Positions 28,013-37,783 of a stretch of DNA of 64,000 nt are shown piece by piece. Source of the stretch: Ginsengibacter hankyongi. Its GTDB lineage: Bacteria; Bacteroidota; Bacteroidia; Chitinophagales; Chitinophagaceae. Under the pieces are notes generated by a model. That model had not been told where the DNA came from. It made no database searches and saw nothing but the letters and a program-made list of their open reading frames with translations. Position 1 is the first letter of the stretch. Each line of letters starts with the position of its first letter. The stretch spans positions 1-64,000 of the forward strand of contig NZ_VYQF01000009.1 in the NCBI RefSeq assembly GCF_008710285.1, read 5' to 3'. The position numbers were made by a program, and so were the translations under genes.

Positions 28013-28327
28013 TCAATCATTTCTACGTATCAGGTTATTGGAAAAAATTAACTAAGCATAATCAGCTATATAATTTTAAATAGCCGGAAATTCATAAGTA
28101 ACCAGTTTTTGAATATTGATTCTCGTTCTGCCATCTATGGTTTTCTGCCCTGGAACCCATTTTGGGTAATATTGGTTAATTATTGATTAAAAACGAACTC
28201 TTAATGGTCATGCATTAGTATAAATTTGAATTGAAGATTATATCGAGCAAGAACCACGTTAATTGAATTTACAATGAATTCAATTATACGGGCAAACACT
28301 TCTAATCATCCAAATTGATATATTCCC
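28013..28327. other. Promoter-bearing gap upstream of esterase gene
   Basis: A 315-bp gap that contains the second copy of the 67-bp promoter-like element (28162-28228). Nothing else is recognisable; no terminator is seen after the ThuA gene. Confidence 0.5.
28162..28228 (+). promoter_or_regulatory. Promoter-like element, copy 2 (11-bp direct repeats plus TAnnTTTG box)
   Basis: Direct repeats ATTGGTTAATT (28171-28181) and ATTGATTAAAA (28182-28192), with TAAATTTG at 28221-28228 as the -7 type box. A start of transcription about 7 nt later would leave a leader of roughly 90 nt before the esterase ATG at 28328, an ordinary length. Most positions match copy 1 at 24017-24083. Confidence 0.65.
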
Positions 28328-29158
28328 ATGATAAAAAATTTTATTTTTTTCATCTTGCTATTTTGTCTATGTGTTGAAACTTTTGCTCAGCAGAAAGAAG
28401 GCATAGACAATTTTGTCATTTATAAGAAAATCGATAGTACAATTTTGAAAATGGAAGTTTTATACCCTCCTTCAATGGAAAAAGGTAAAAAATACCCTTG
28501 CATAGTTTTCTTTTACGGCGGAGGTTGGATTTCCAGAAATGTTAATCAGTTCAAAATCTTCGCAAAACATTTCGTGAAGGAAGGAATGGTTTGTTTTTTA
28601 GCAGATTATAGAACTGAATCCAAACAAGGAACGACACCATTTGAATCTTTGAAAGACGCTAAATCGGCAATTAGATTTGTAAGGGAAAATGCTGACAGAT
28701 TTCACATCAATAAAGATTCTTTAATAGGATCAGGAGGCTCTGCTGGGGGCCAACTGGCTGCTGGAGCTGCGCTGGTTGATGGATATAATGAGTTAACAGA
28801 TGACCAGTCTGTTAGCTGTATACCAAATGCCCTGATACTTTTCAATCCTGTGATTGATAATGGCCCTGGCGGTTACGGATATGAAAGAATAGGTGAAGCA
28901 TATAAGAACTTTTCCCCTTTGCATAATATCCATAAAGGAGCTCCCCCAACTATTATTTTCTTGGGGACAAAGGATCATTTGATTCCGGTGGCCACTATGC
29001 GGTACTACCAAACTGTGATGAAAAAAGTAGGTAGCCGCTGCGATTTAATTTTGTATGAAGGTGAAGATCACGGTTTTTTTAATAAAAAAGATTTTGTTGA
29101 CAAAACTCTAATTGAAGCCGATAAATTCTTAATCTCTTTGGGGGTTTTGAGAGAATAA
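28328..29158 (+). CDS. Secreted alpha/beta-hydrolase, carbohydrate-esterase-like (BD-FAE/HSL type)
   Basis: A 276-residue exported protein (signal peptide to ETFAQ). The oxyanion segment reads FFYGGGW in place of the HGGG of hormone-sensitive-lipase-like esterases. The nucleophile lies in GSGGSAGG (S138), with D216 in GTKDHLIP and H248 in EGEDHGFF completing the triad. The compact size and triad spacing fit acetyl- or feruloyl-esterase-type enzymes found in polysaccharide loci. It lies 87 bp before the GH78 rhamnosidase on the same strand, so de-acetylation of a rhamnose-containing glycan is a sensible guess. Confidence 0.85.
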   Translation: MIKNFIFFILLFCLCVETFAQQKEGIDNFVIYKKIDSTILKMEVLYPPSMEKGKKYPCIVFFYGGGWISRNVNQFKIFAKHFVKEGMVCFLADYRTESKQGTTPFESLKDAKSAIRFVRENADRFHINKDSLIGSGGSAGGQLAAGAALVDGYNELTDDQSVSCIPNALILFNPVIDNGPGGYGYERIGEAYKNFSPLHNIHKGAPPTIIFLGTKDHLIPVATMRYYQTVMKKVGSRCDLILYEGEDHGFFNKKDFVDKTLIEADKFLISLGVLRE

Positions 29159-29245
29159 GAAAGCTATTTATTCAATGCTTTGCCACACATCATTCATGAT
29201 AGTTTTTCTGAATAATTTTATTGAAATAATTTCAAATCATAGGAT

Positions 29246-32095
29246 ATGTTAAACAGAAATAAATTAATCAGTACAACAGATGTAAATAAATTTCATCGTA
29301 TACTGTTGCTTGTCTCATCATTATCTCTAACGCTTATCGGCTATGCGAGCCCAATCAGGAAAGGGAAAAAAATTAATAAAGAATTATCGGTTCAGGCCCT
29401 AAGTTGTGAATACCAGAATGATCCTTTGGGACTTGATATGCTTCATCCACGTTTGGGCTGGATTATGAATATTACTACTGATGAACGCGGACAATACCAA
29501 ACTGCTTTTCGCATTCAGGTTGCAAGTAGCACAGACAAACTCCTTTCGGGCAAACCAGATCTATGGGATAGCAGAAAAGTAGACACTTCTCAATCTAATA
29601 ATATAATTTACAACGGTAAGACGCTTAGATCTAATATGCGCTGCTACTGGCGTGTGCAAGTGTGGGATAATTATCATCACATGTCAAAATGGAGTCAGAT
29701 TGCAAATTGGACCATGGGTTTATTAACTGATTCGGACTGGAAAGGAAAATGGATCGAGGATACAAAATCGTTTTCACCAGATGACAGCATCCTTTACGAT
29801 GACAATCCGGCCCCACTTTTTAGGCGAGAATTTAAGATACAAAAGAAAATAAGCAGGGCCATAATGTACGTGAGCGGTATAGGTTATTATGAAGCTTATC
29901 TGAATGGGAAACGGATTGGCAAGAAATTGCTCGACCCGGGTTGGACAGACTATTCCAAAAGAATTTTATATAGTACTTACAACGTTACATCTTATTTAAA
30001 GGCAGACGATAATTGCCTCGGAATATCATTAGGGAACGGCTGGTATAACCCATTGCCATTGAAAATGTGGGGACGAATAGACTTAAGAAAAAGTCTATCT
30101 GTGGGTAATCCAAAATTCATTATGCAAATGAATATTGAATATTCCGATGGAACAACAGATCAAATTGTTTCTGACAATACCTGGAAGGTGACTTCCGGCC
30201 CTGTTATTCGCAACAACATTTATTTGGGAGAAGTATATGATGCACGTAAAGAAATCCCGGGGTGGAATAAAGCTGGTCTGAAAACAGACAATTGGAGGCA
30301 AGCAAAATTTGGAAAAACACCTGGTGGTAAATTACGATCCGAACAACAACCTCCAATTGTTGCAGCAGATACAATTTTGCCCATTCAAATTAACAAGACA
30401 GAGGACGGGAAATATATCGTGGATTTTGGAAGAAATTTTGGTGGAATAATTAGGTTAAAAATAAGAGGGAGGTCAGGTACAGTTATTAACATCAGGTATG
30501 GAGAACTTTTATATCCAAATGGTTCTCTTAATGTAATGACCAGTACTGCAGGCCAGATAAAATCCAAAGGAGAAGGAGGCGTTGGTGCACCGGACACCGC
30601 TTATGCCAGGGATATATTTATTTCAGGTGGAACGGGAGAAGAAATATTCCAAACGCATTTTACCTTTCATGGATTTCGGTATGCGGAATTGACGGGTTAT
30701 CCGGGAATGCTAACAAAGGAAGATATTAAGGGCCTGGTGTTATACTCGAATGTGGCCGATGCGGGCAGTTTTGTATGTTCGGATCCATTCATCAACCAAT
30801 TACAACAGGTGTGTCGAAACACCTTTAGGAGTAATATATTTAGTGTACAGTCCGACTGCCCGCATAGGGAACGTTTCGGCTATGGAGGAGATATAGTAGC
30901 AACATGTGAAGCTTTTATGAATAATTTTGACATGTCAGGTTTTTACGAAAAAACTGTAAATGATTTTTCCGATGCAGCACGTACCGATGGAGGATTGACT
31001 GAAACGGCTCCGTTTGTAGGGGTTGCCGGTGATGGCTTGGGTGGAAAATCGGGTCCTGTGGAATGGGGCTCAGTTCTTCCGGTTTTATTAAATCGTCTTT
31101 ATCAGTATTATGGAGATATTGAATTAATACGGCAGCAATATCAAACAGCAAAAAACTGGGTGGATTTTATGAACCGGCATGCTGATCATGGTATCATAAA
31201 CATAACAATTGGAGATCACGAAAGTCTTGAGCCGAAAGCGGTCGCTCTGAGCGCAACAGCATTTTTCTATTATAATACAATGTTGCTCACGAAGTTTGCA
31301 AAAATGTTGAACAAAAGCGATGACTTTACCAAATATTCTTCCTTAACAGAAATGATAAAGGCTGCATTTATTTCAAGATTTTTTGACCGTTCGACGGGCG
31401 ATGTCGATATTCATACAGCTGCTGCCCAGGCTTATGCTTTATACTTTAACCTTATTCCTGATGGTTCAGAAGATGCTGTACTGAAAGTTTTGTTGCATGA
31501 TGTTACTATTGTTAATAAAAATCATATCGCTGCCGGTATATTTGGAACAAAATTTTTACTGGAAGTATTAGGTAAAACAGGAAATAATGATATTGCTTAT
31601 AGAATGGTAACCCAGAAAACCTTTCCAGGGTGGGGCTATATGCGAGCTAATGGAGCTACCACTCTTTGGGAACATTGGTCATTAAGCGACAACACCTATT
31701 CGCACAATCATCCCATGTTTGGCACGGTGAGCGAATGGTTCTACAGGTATTTAGCCGGCATTCGTCCGGCTGAGAAAGCGGCAGGCTATAACCAGATAAT
31801 AATTCAACCTCAGATAGCTGATTTGCGCTGGGCAAAAGCCTCATATAAATCAATGCTGGGAGAGGTTAGCTCATATTGGAAGAAGACCGGTAAAACATTT
31901 ACAATGGATATTACTATCCCGGTAAATGCCACCGCCGTGGTTTATATTCCATCCGGGCTGGATGATTTAAAAGAAGGAGGAATTGCTATTTCTGATGCAC
32001 GTACAATTCATTCTATTGGTAAAGAAAATAACGAATCGGTATTTCAACTTGGATCGGGCAATTACCACTTTTCCGCGTTATTATCTGATGATTAA
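29246..32095 (+). CDS. GH78 alpha-L-rhamnosidase
   Basis: A 949-residue protein; the N-terminus has a hydrophobic segment (RILLLVSSLSLTLIGYA) that may be a late signal peptide. Domain order follows classic GH78: an Ig-like domain starting at LSVQALSCEYQNDPLGLD, the lectin-like Bac_rhamnosid_N domain (about 190-360), a beta-sandwich, the (alpha/alpha)6 catalytic barrel (about 500-840) and a C-terminal beta-sandwich. The general acid is expected at E542 in DCPHRERFGYGGD and the base at E809 in GATTLWEHWS. GH78 enzymes release terminal alpha-L-rhamnose. It is probably co-transcribed with the upstream esterase. Confidence 0.92.
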   Translation: MLNRNKLISTTDVNKFHRILLLVSSLSLTLIGYASPIRKGKKINKELSVQALSCEYQNDPLGLDMLHPRLGWIMNITTDERGQYQTAFRIQVASSTDKLLSGKPDLWDSRKVDTSQSNNIIYNGKTLRSNMRCYWRVQVWDNYHHMSKWSQIANWTMGLLTDSDWKGKWIEDTKSFSPDDSILYDDNPAPLFRREFKIQKKISRAIMYVSGIGYYEAYLNGKRIGKKLLDPGWTDYSKRILYSTYNVTSYLKADDNCLGISLGNGWYNPLPLKMWGRIDLRKSLSVGNPKFIMQMNIEYSDGTTDQIVSDNTWKVTSGPVIRNNIYLGEVYDARKEIPGWNKAGLKTDNWRQAKFGKTPGGKLRSEQQPPIVAADTILPIQINKTEDGKYIVDFGRNFGGIIRLKIRGRSGTVINIRYGELLYPNGSLNVMTSTAGQIKSKGEGGVGAPDTAYARDIFISGGTGEEIFQTHFTFHGFRYAELTGYPGMLTKEDIKGLVLYSNVADAGSFVCSDPFINQLQQVCRNTFRSNIFSVQSDCPHRERFGYGGDIVATCEAFMNNFDMSGFYEKTVNDFSDAARTDGGLTETAPFVGVAGDGLGGKSGPVEWGSVLPVLLNRLYQYYGDIELIRQQYQTAKNWVDFMNRHADHGIINITIGDHESLEPKAVALSATAFFYYNTMLLTKFAKMLNKSDDFTKYSSLTEMIKAAFISRFFDRSTGDVDIHTAAAQAYALYFNLIPDGSEDAVLKVLLHDVTIVNKNHIAAGIFGTKFLLEVLGKTGNNDIAYRMVTQKTFPGWGYMRANGATTLWEHWSLSDNTYSHNHPMFGTVSEWFYRYLAGIRPAEKAAGYNQIIIQPQIADLRWAKASYKSMLGEVSSYWKKTGKTFTMDITIPVNATAVVYIPSGLDDLKEGGIAISDARTIHSIGKENNESVFQLGSGNYHFSALLSDD

Positions 32096-32370
32096 CACGT
32101 ACGTTTTTACTCATATATTCCCTAAGGCTAAAGAGATTCTCCGAAACGACGAGGCGATTATCTCATTCTTTTAGATCTGCTTCGATTTGCATTCATTTCC
32201 CGATTACCGGACTCCATTTAAAAAAGCAAAATCATTTTGCTATTAAGTCAAAAATTTGAAAGGGCTTCAATGAAGACAATAAAACCCTTTCCTGAACTTT
32301 TAAAAAGAACTTAACGGTGTTTTGCTCACATTACTTTTCTACTTATATTTTTTCATTTAATTTAAGTTTA
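32096..32370. terminator. Convergent-gene terminator region
   Basis: Between convergent GH78 and sulfatase genes. It holds a near-perfect palindrome AGCAAAAT-C-ATTTTGCT (32225-32241) and a second hairpin with GAAAGGG at 32258-32264 pairing with CCCTTTC at 32285-32291. The second has AATTTTTG beyond it on the minus strand and CTGAACTTTT on the plus strand. Either could end transcription from one or both sides. Confidence 0.5.
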
Positions 32371-33933
32371 CTATTCCATATATCCTTTTTTCCATAAATC
32401 AATCTTTGCATCATTATTTAGTGGTTTACCCGGGGTACTTCTTCCTTTATCAATATATTGTTCCATCAAGCTCGTAAGCCGTTTCACAATATCCGGATGC
32501 TGTAATGCCACATTTAATTTTTCCGAAATATCAGACTTCATATTGTATAGTTGAACCAGCGGTAATCCTTCTTTAAATGCTTCTTTATTCGAAGGGGATT
32601 CCCATCCTCCAGATCCGGGACAGAATTCCAATTTCCAGTCGCCTTCTTGTATAGAAAAGTATCCTTCAATTGAGTGATATACTATTGCCGGGCGAATAGA
32701 TTTTTTTGTTTTATTCAAAAGATATGGCAAAAAACTATAACTATCCTCAGCAACATTCTGTGGCAGCCTTTTCCCTAAAATATTTGCACTTGTAGCCATA
32801 AAATCAGTTAATGAAACCAATTTATTACACACAGATCCCGCTTGTATTTTTCCTGGCCAGCGAACTATAAAAGGAATTCTATGACCTCCGTCCCATATAT
32901 CTGATTTGTATCCCCTGAAAATATAACTTGGAAAATGCCCCAGCTTTTCAACATTGAAATGAGGCAATACATAAGGTGCGAATCCATTGTCACTTCCCAA
33001 AAATACAATAGTGTTGTCCGTTATACCGAGGGAATCAAGCGTTTGCATCACCTGTCCAACTGCCCAATCCGTTTCCATAACATAATCTCCGTAATCCGTA
33101 ACTCCGCTTTTGCCTTTAAAATCCTTGTCAGGAACGATAGGAGTGTGAGGAGAGGGTAGGGCGAGATACAAGAAAAAAAGCTGTTTTTTTGTAAACCCGT
33201 TTACGATTACTTCCTTTGCCTTATGAGTGATAGAAGGTACTACATTTTTCGCTTCAAAATCTTTTTCTGCGGGCCCAGGACGCATCCACGTCTTGGTTAC
33301 AGTAGGGATGCCTAAAGTATGATCGTTTTCTAAAAAAATAAAAGGGGGCATATCAAGAGATGCGCTTATACCATAAAAATAATCAAACCCTAATGTGGTA
33401 GGACCATCTTTTACCGGCTTTGAATAATCTATACCCCAGCCATCTTTGAGGGTTGAATCCTTTATAGGCCAGGTTAATCCCAGATGCCATTTGCCTAAGC
33501 AAGCTGTATAATACCCATTCTTTTTAAAAAGGGATGCAACAGTCATTCGATTAGCCCCGATTAAGGGTGGTCCAAATCCCCCCATGACCGATCTTTGCAA
33601 TCTCGAACGCCAAGAATATCTACCCGTCAGGATGCTGTAACGCGAAGGCGTGCATACCGAAGAACTGGAATGAGCATCTGTAAATTTCATACCCTCAGAT
33701 GCAAGGCGGTCAATATTGGGGGTAGGTATTTTTCCTTCCGGGTTAAATGACTTTACATCACCGTAACCCAAATCATCAGCTAAAATAAAAATGACGTTGG
33801 GTTGTAATTTTTCCTGGCAAAAAGTATTTTGAGGAATAAATACATTAGCAAATATGAGCAATAGAGCTCCTATAAAACTACCGCAAGCACGGCTTTTAGG
33901 CTTTGTCGTTATTTTGATGATTCTATTGAACAC
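32371..33933 (-). CDS. S1-family secreted sulfatase (CTPSR formylglycine motif)
   Basis: A 520-residue arylsulfatase A-like enzyme. The frame opens at GTG (33933), giving a basic N-region and a hydrophobic core (GALLLIFANVFI), so a GTG start is plausible. Metal DD is at 53-54 and the formylglycine site at C94-T-P-S-R98 within SSSVCTPSRYSILTGRYSWR. The following GPPLI and the C-terminal part resemble the galactose/GalNAc-6-sulfatase-like S1 group, but the specificity is not secure. It is convergent with GH78 and followed upstream by a GH78-like gene on the same strand. Confidence 0.92.
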   Translation of the reverse strand: MFNRIIKITTKPKSRACGSFIGALLLIFANVFIPQNTFCQEKLQPNVIFILADDLGYGDVKSFNPEGKIPTPNIDRLASEGMKFTDAHSSSSVCTPSRYSILTGRYSWRSRLQRSVMGGFGPPLIGANRMTVASLFKKNGYYTACLGKWHLGLTWPIKDSTLKDGWGIDYSKPVKDGPTTLGFDYFYGISASLDMPPFIFLENDHTLGIPTVTKTWMRPGPAEKDFEAKNVVPSITHKAKEVIVNGFTKKQLFFLYLALPSPHTPIVPDKDFKGKSGVTDYGDYVMETDWAVGQVMQTLDSLGITDNTIVFLGSDNGFAPYVLPHFNVEKLGHFPSYIFRGYKSDIWDGGHRIPFIVRWPGKIQAGSVCNKLVSLTDFMATSANILGKRLPQNVAEDSYSFLPYLLNKTKKSIRPAIVYHSIEGYFSIQEGDWKLEFCPGSGGWESPSNKEAFKEGLPLVQLYNMKSDISEKLNVALQHPDIVKRLTSLMEQYIDKGRSTPGKPLNNDAKIDLWKKGYME

Positions 33934-34286
33934 CGCAACATTTTTAAAATATTTAAACCAGTATTTACTGATCAGTTAGATTTATAATAAGTAATTTCTA
34001 ACCTAAAGAAATCAGATTAGATTTTCAACCGGATTAACCCTACCTCCGAGAAAACTCGAGAAGGTTGTTCTTATTCTTATCATCCAGTTCTCATAATTGT
34101 ACTAACTATCCTTATCAATTCATTAAGCTGATTTCTCCACAGATATTTGATCAGAATGATTTTTTCGCGAATATGCAATTACTTTCAATTCTTTATTTGC
34201 ATCGAATCATCATAAAACAAGGTTCCACGTCTCTCTCCGATATTTATTATAGATGACCGAAAAAAGAACTTCATAACGTTTATAAC
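33934..34286. other. Intergenic gap, no gene
   Basis: A 353-bp gap between the GH78-like gene and the sulfatase gene, both on the minus strand. It contains a 10-bp palindrome ACTGATCAGT (33967-33976) about 35 bp upstream of the sulfatase start, a possible operator. Otherwise nothing is recognisable. Confidence 0.4.
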
Positions 34287-36506
34287 TTATTTTTTCCGAT
34301 AAATATCAATTTCATAAATGGACCAATTATAAGTTGAATCTTGGCCTGTTTGTGTAATCTTTATAAATTGGGCTTTCTGACTTGGAAAAGTGATATCGGT
34401 AATGCCCAGCTTTCCTGTCCCTGAGGCAACAGGATCTCCCCATTCTTTTCCATCCTTCGAAACTGTTACAATGTAATGGTTAGGAGAATCCCAAAGCGCC
34501 CAGGTATTATCGAGGACGATGTGATTAAATTTTTGCTTTTTTTTCATGTCAATCATGAACCATTGCCCGGCATATTGTTTGTGGGACATGTCCCGCCATC
34601 CCGTCCAATGATCCCCATCAATTGCATTCGCAGCTGACACATCAACGGGAATATTGTCCCCGCTGAAAAGAAAGGTACTATCTTTCACAGAGGCTTTAGC
34701 CGTCCATGATTTCTTATTTAGTTTAATTCCATTTACGGAAAGGTTTCTTACAGGTTTCGGTGAATTAATTACCAATGATCCCAGCCCTAAAAAATTCCAT
34801 TTGCCTGGGGAAACTTTGAATTTAATATTCGCTGCGTCTTCCCCGACCCAGGAAATGCCCTTTATGCCCCCGGTATAAGATCCATTCCAGATATTTGTTC
34901 CATTTACTTTTATTGACTTCAGTGACGAGAAAGACCCTTTGGGTATACCCACAATAGCCATTGTGCGTAAAGGAGAATTGAGTTGCAATGAGTACTCAGT
35001 GGTAGTTTTTTTCATTTCAACTTTTATTTCGCCCTTAACTGATGGAACTACGACGTTGATCGAATTTAAAAATGCTTCCCTGGGGAAAACATGGTACTCT
35101 TCCCATCCGGGTTTCTCCGGTGAAATCCCGGCTATAGACTGGGAAAGTAAAATGACCGGAGGATTCCATCCATGATTTAGTGATGATGCGTCGTCAAACG
35201 CATTTCTTCTTGTTGCCCACCAGCGATCATAATGCTCCCATAATGTTGAGAAGCTACAGGGTATCATGGTTTTGTAGCGATCATACATTCTTAATAGGGC
35301 ATACTCCTGCTTTCCCATCGTACAGAGTGCCTCAAAAATCCACCGATCAAAAAAGCAACTGGCGTTGTTGACTTTTGTGAGGACATTAATATAGATCGTA
35401 TTCCATTTGGAAGGTTCTGCTAATCCGGCATTTACCGCCATCGCATTTGCCCTGTCATCTGGTGAATTTACCTGTGAAGACATATAATAATTGCCTTTCC
35501 AGAATTGTTTATTAAAAGTGGTCTTTATTGTATCAAGTCTTAAATTAATTGCAACGGTATCATCAGCATGACCGGTAAGTAAAGCCATTTTCTTTAACGT
35601 CTTCAGGTCGATATACATAAAACAATTTTCAATAACAGCAATATCTTTTATTTCATTTCCCCAATCGAACCACTGATTTTTATTGCCGAATTTATAAGTA
35701 TTAAAAAGGAAATTTTTGGTCGATTCATAAACAGAACCAATTGATTGAATATCCCCCGTATGCATGTAATAAAACCACAAACCATATTCACCAAGAAACT
35801 CAAGTTGCTGTCCCGGATAAAACCCCGCTTTTAAAGGTCGTAGAACAAGATCTTTACATAATGCGTAAGATGAGGTATCGAAAGCGTAAAAGCACTGATC
35901 TAATTCCGGAGTCCCATCTCCCCAAAATCCTACTCTCTCTCTGTCAGGACAATCATAAAAATGGTCTCTCATGCATATATAAGCTGTTCTTGCCCCCTTT
36001 TTCCAAAGAAGATTATAATCATCGTCGTTGCATTCAAAGGATCCGGCAATTTTTGTATCATATCCCGTTTCACGATATTTTACAGCTTCAACCGTTACCC
36101 CCGCAGGTATCGTATAAACTGCACCTTCGCCACTTATCCAATTCTTCGCCTCATAGGTGTTAACACCAGCCTGGGTAGCAACCTCTTCTGTTTTTGTGAG
36201 ATATAAGACCAACGGATTACTCGAGTTCAGACTTATTTTTTTTCCTTCGGGGCTTTTCAGGCGAATCCAGGGCTGAAACTGGCAATTATAGGGCATTTGG
36301 CATACAAGTTTCCAGGACTTGTTTTCAGAATGTGGAAGATCTTTGGATAAATATATATAGTCTTTTAATCCATAATCCTTTATAGAAAATTGTGTGGGCA
36401 ATTTACCAGATCTATTGGAACCTTGTTGCCCTTTCAGTTGAGAATAAAAAATCAATAGTGGGCAAAAGAAAATGCAAAAAAATAATACCCTAAATTTTGA
36501 ACACAT
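34287..36506 (-). CDS. GH78-like six-hairpin glycosidase with C-terminal F5/8-type domain
   Basis: About 739 residues from the ATG at 36506 (the frame at 36530 opens at TTG). A signal peptide covers residues 1-27. It lacks the large N-terminal domains of the GH78 at 29246-32095. The (alpha/alpha)6 catalytic domain carries FYDCPDRERVGFWGD (acid near residue 190 in ATG numbering) and STLWEHYDRW, the GH78 acid and base motifs. The last 130 residues form a discoidin-type carbohydrate-binding domain (from DGDHWTGWRDM to YEIDIYRKK). Release of alpha-L-rhamnose or a related sugar is expected, although this short architecture is divergent and could have another specificity. Confidence 0.85.
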   Translation of the reverse strand: MCSKFRVLFFCIFFCPLLIFYSQLKGQQGSNRSGKLPTQFSIKDYGLKDYIYLSKDLPHSENKSWKLVCQMPYNCQFQPWIRLKSPEGKKISLNSSNPLVLYLTKTEEVATQAGVNTYEAKNWISGEGAVYTIPAGVTVEAVKYRETGYDTKIAGSFECNDDDYNLLWKKGARTAYICMRDHFYDCPDRERVGFWGDGTPELDQCFYAFDTSSYALCKDLVLRPLKAGFYPGQQLEFLGEYGLWFYYMHTGDIQSIGSVYESTKNFLFNTYKFGNKNQWFDWGNEIKDIAVIENCFMYIDLKTLKKMALLTGHADDTVAINLRLDTIKTTFNKQFWKGNYYMSSQVNSPDDRANAMAVNAGLAEPSKWNTIYINVLTKVNNASCFFDRWIFEALCTMGKQEYALLRMYDRYKTMIPCSFSTLWEHYDRWWATRRNAFDDASSLNHGWNPPVILLSQSIAGISPEKPGWEEYHVFPREAFLNSINVVVPSVKGEIKVEMKKTTTEYSLQLNSPLRTMAIVGIPKGSFSSLKSIKVNGTNIWNGSYTGGIKGISWVGEDAANIKFKVSPGKWNFLGLGSLVINSPKPVRNLSVNGIKLNKKSWTAKASVKDSTFLFSGDNIPVDVSAANAIDGDHWTGWRDMSHKQYAGQWFMIDMKKKQKFNHIVLDNTWALWDSPNHYIVTVSKDGKEWGDPVASGTGKLGITDITFPSQKAQFIKITQTGQDSTYNWSIYEIDIYRKK

Positions 36507-36716
36507 GATTTTCGATTTTAAATCTATCAAAATCTCGCTATTTAAATCTTTATCTCCTGAGGGGTATTAATGTTCCAAGGAAGGAAAAGATATGTATTTC
36601 ATAAAAACGTTCCTTCTACGGCCTATGAATACTTGGCCGGGATGCTCATCATTCCCATATTGAATTAGAAAAATTTGCAGGTCCCATCTTGTTTCATGCC
36701 GCTTTATAAACCTTAT

Positions 36717-37661
36717 TTATAGGCCTTCACCATTCTCCGTTATTGCTAAATAGAAATCATCAGCTATTTCAGGTCTTGTCTTGATGGCATTATTTATTGT
36801 CGTAAGAATCCTTTCTCTTTCAGAACCTATGAGCCTTAAACGTGGCGCTCTTACATATTCACTGCCTAAGCCAGTTTGAGTAGCCGCAAGTTTTATATAC
36901 TGCGCAAATTTTGAATGGGTATCCAACTCAAGGAGCGGCAAAAACCACCTGTATATATTCAAAGCTTGCTGATACCTGCCGGCTTTCAGCAGTTTATAAA
37001 GCGCAACCGTTTCCACAGGAAAAGCATCAACCAGTCCTCCAACCCACCCATCGGCACCCAATGCCAACTCCTCAAAAGCTAGTGTATCAACTCCGCAAAG
37101 AATCTTAAATCTGTTTTTGAATTTATTTTTTAGTCTGGTAACATTGGATACATCCCTTGTTGATTCCTTTACTGCCTGAATCGCAGAAATCTTTTCAAGT
37201 TGATCGAACATTTCCAAGGTAACCTCAATCTTATAATCATAGGGATTATTGTAAATCATAATCGGTAAAGAAGTATTTGCAGCAATATTTTTAAAATATT
37301 CGACTGTTTCTGATTCATCTGCTTTATAACGCATGGGTGGCAAAATCATGAGACCATCGGCACCGTTAATTTCCGCGTTTTGAGCTGCTTTTATAGCTTC
37401 CCGCGTTGACTGCTCCGCTATATTTAAGATTACCGGTAATTTTTTTTGTACCAATTCTTTGGCGCAGGTAAGCAGGTCCCTCTTCTCTTCATAAGTTAAT
37501 GTACTTGACTCACCGAGAGAACCGCCGAGCACTAATCCGTCAATGCCCGCTTCTGTTTGTGCTTCAATATTTCTCTCGAAAATCTTAAAATCAATGTTGT
37601 CTGCACTGTCAAAAGGAGTAAGCAATGCGGAATAAATACCTTCCCATTTTAAAGCCTTCAT
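36717..37661 (-). CDS. DHDPS/NAL-family pyruvate-dependent aldolase
   Basis: A 314-residue cytosolic TIM-barrel enzyme of the dihydrodipicolinate synthase/N-acetylneuraminate lyase family. The Schiff-base lysine is K165 (AIQAVKEST) and the partner tyrosine Y137 (IMIYNNP). The carboxylate-binding loop reads GGSLGES instead of the GTTGE of true DapA. The family includes aldolases for 2-keto-3-deoxy sugar acids as well as sialic acid lyase. With the AKR, lactonase and dehydrogenase genes 3-6 kb away, cleavage of a 2-keto-3-deoxy acid from fucose or rhamnose is a fair inference. Lysine biosynthesis is unlikely in this setting. Confidence 0.85.
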   Translation of the reverse strand: MKALKWEGIYSALLTPFDSADNIDFKIFERNIEAQTEAGIDGLVLGGSLGESSTLTYEEKRDLLTCAKELVQKKLPVILNIAEQSTREAIKAAQNAEINGADGLMILPPMRYKADESETVEYFKNIAANTSLPIMIYNNPYDYKIEVTLEMFDQLEKISAIQAVKESTRDVSNVTRLKNKFKNRFKILCGVDTLAFEELALGADGWVGGLVDAFPVETVALYKLLKAGRYQQALNIYRWFLPLLELDTHSKFAQYIKLAATQTGLGSEYVRAPRLRLIGSERERILTTINNAIKTRPEIADDFYLAITENGEGL

Positions 37662-37783
37662 AAAAGTTAGTTTTTATTTATGTTCAAAATTAAACCTCAT
37701 GATATAAGATAATAATCGTTAAATATCAAGATTTTTACAATTATTACCTTTTTTTGCACCGTTTAACCTGCTTCATATTCAAT

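Noticed and set aside
36717-37661. DapA (lysine biosynthesis) assignment for the aldolase
   Set aside because: The GTTGE loop is GGSLGES and all neighbours are catabolic; a sugar-acid aldolase or related lyase is more likely.
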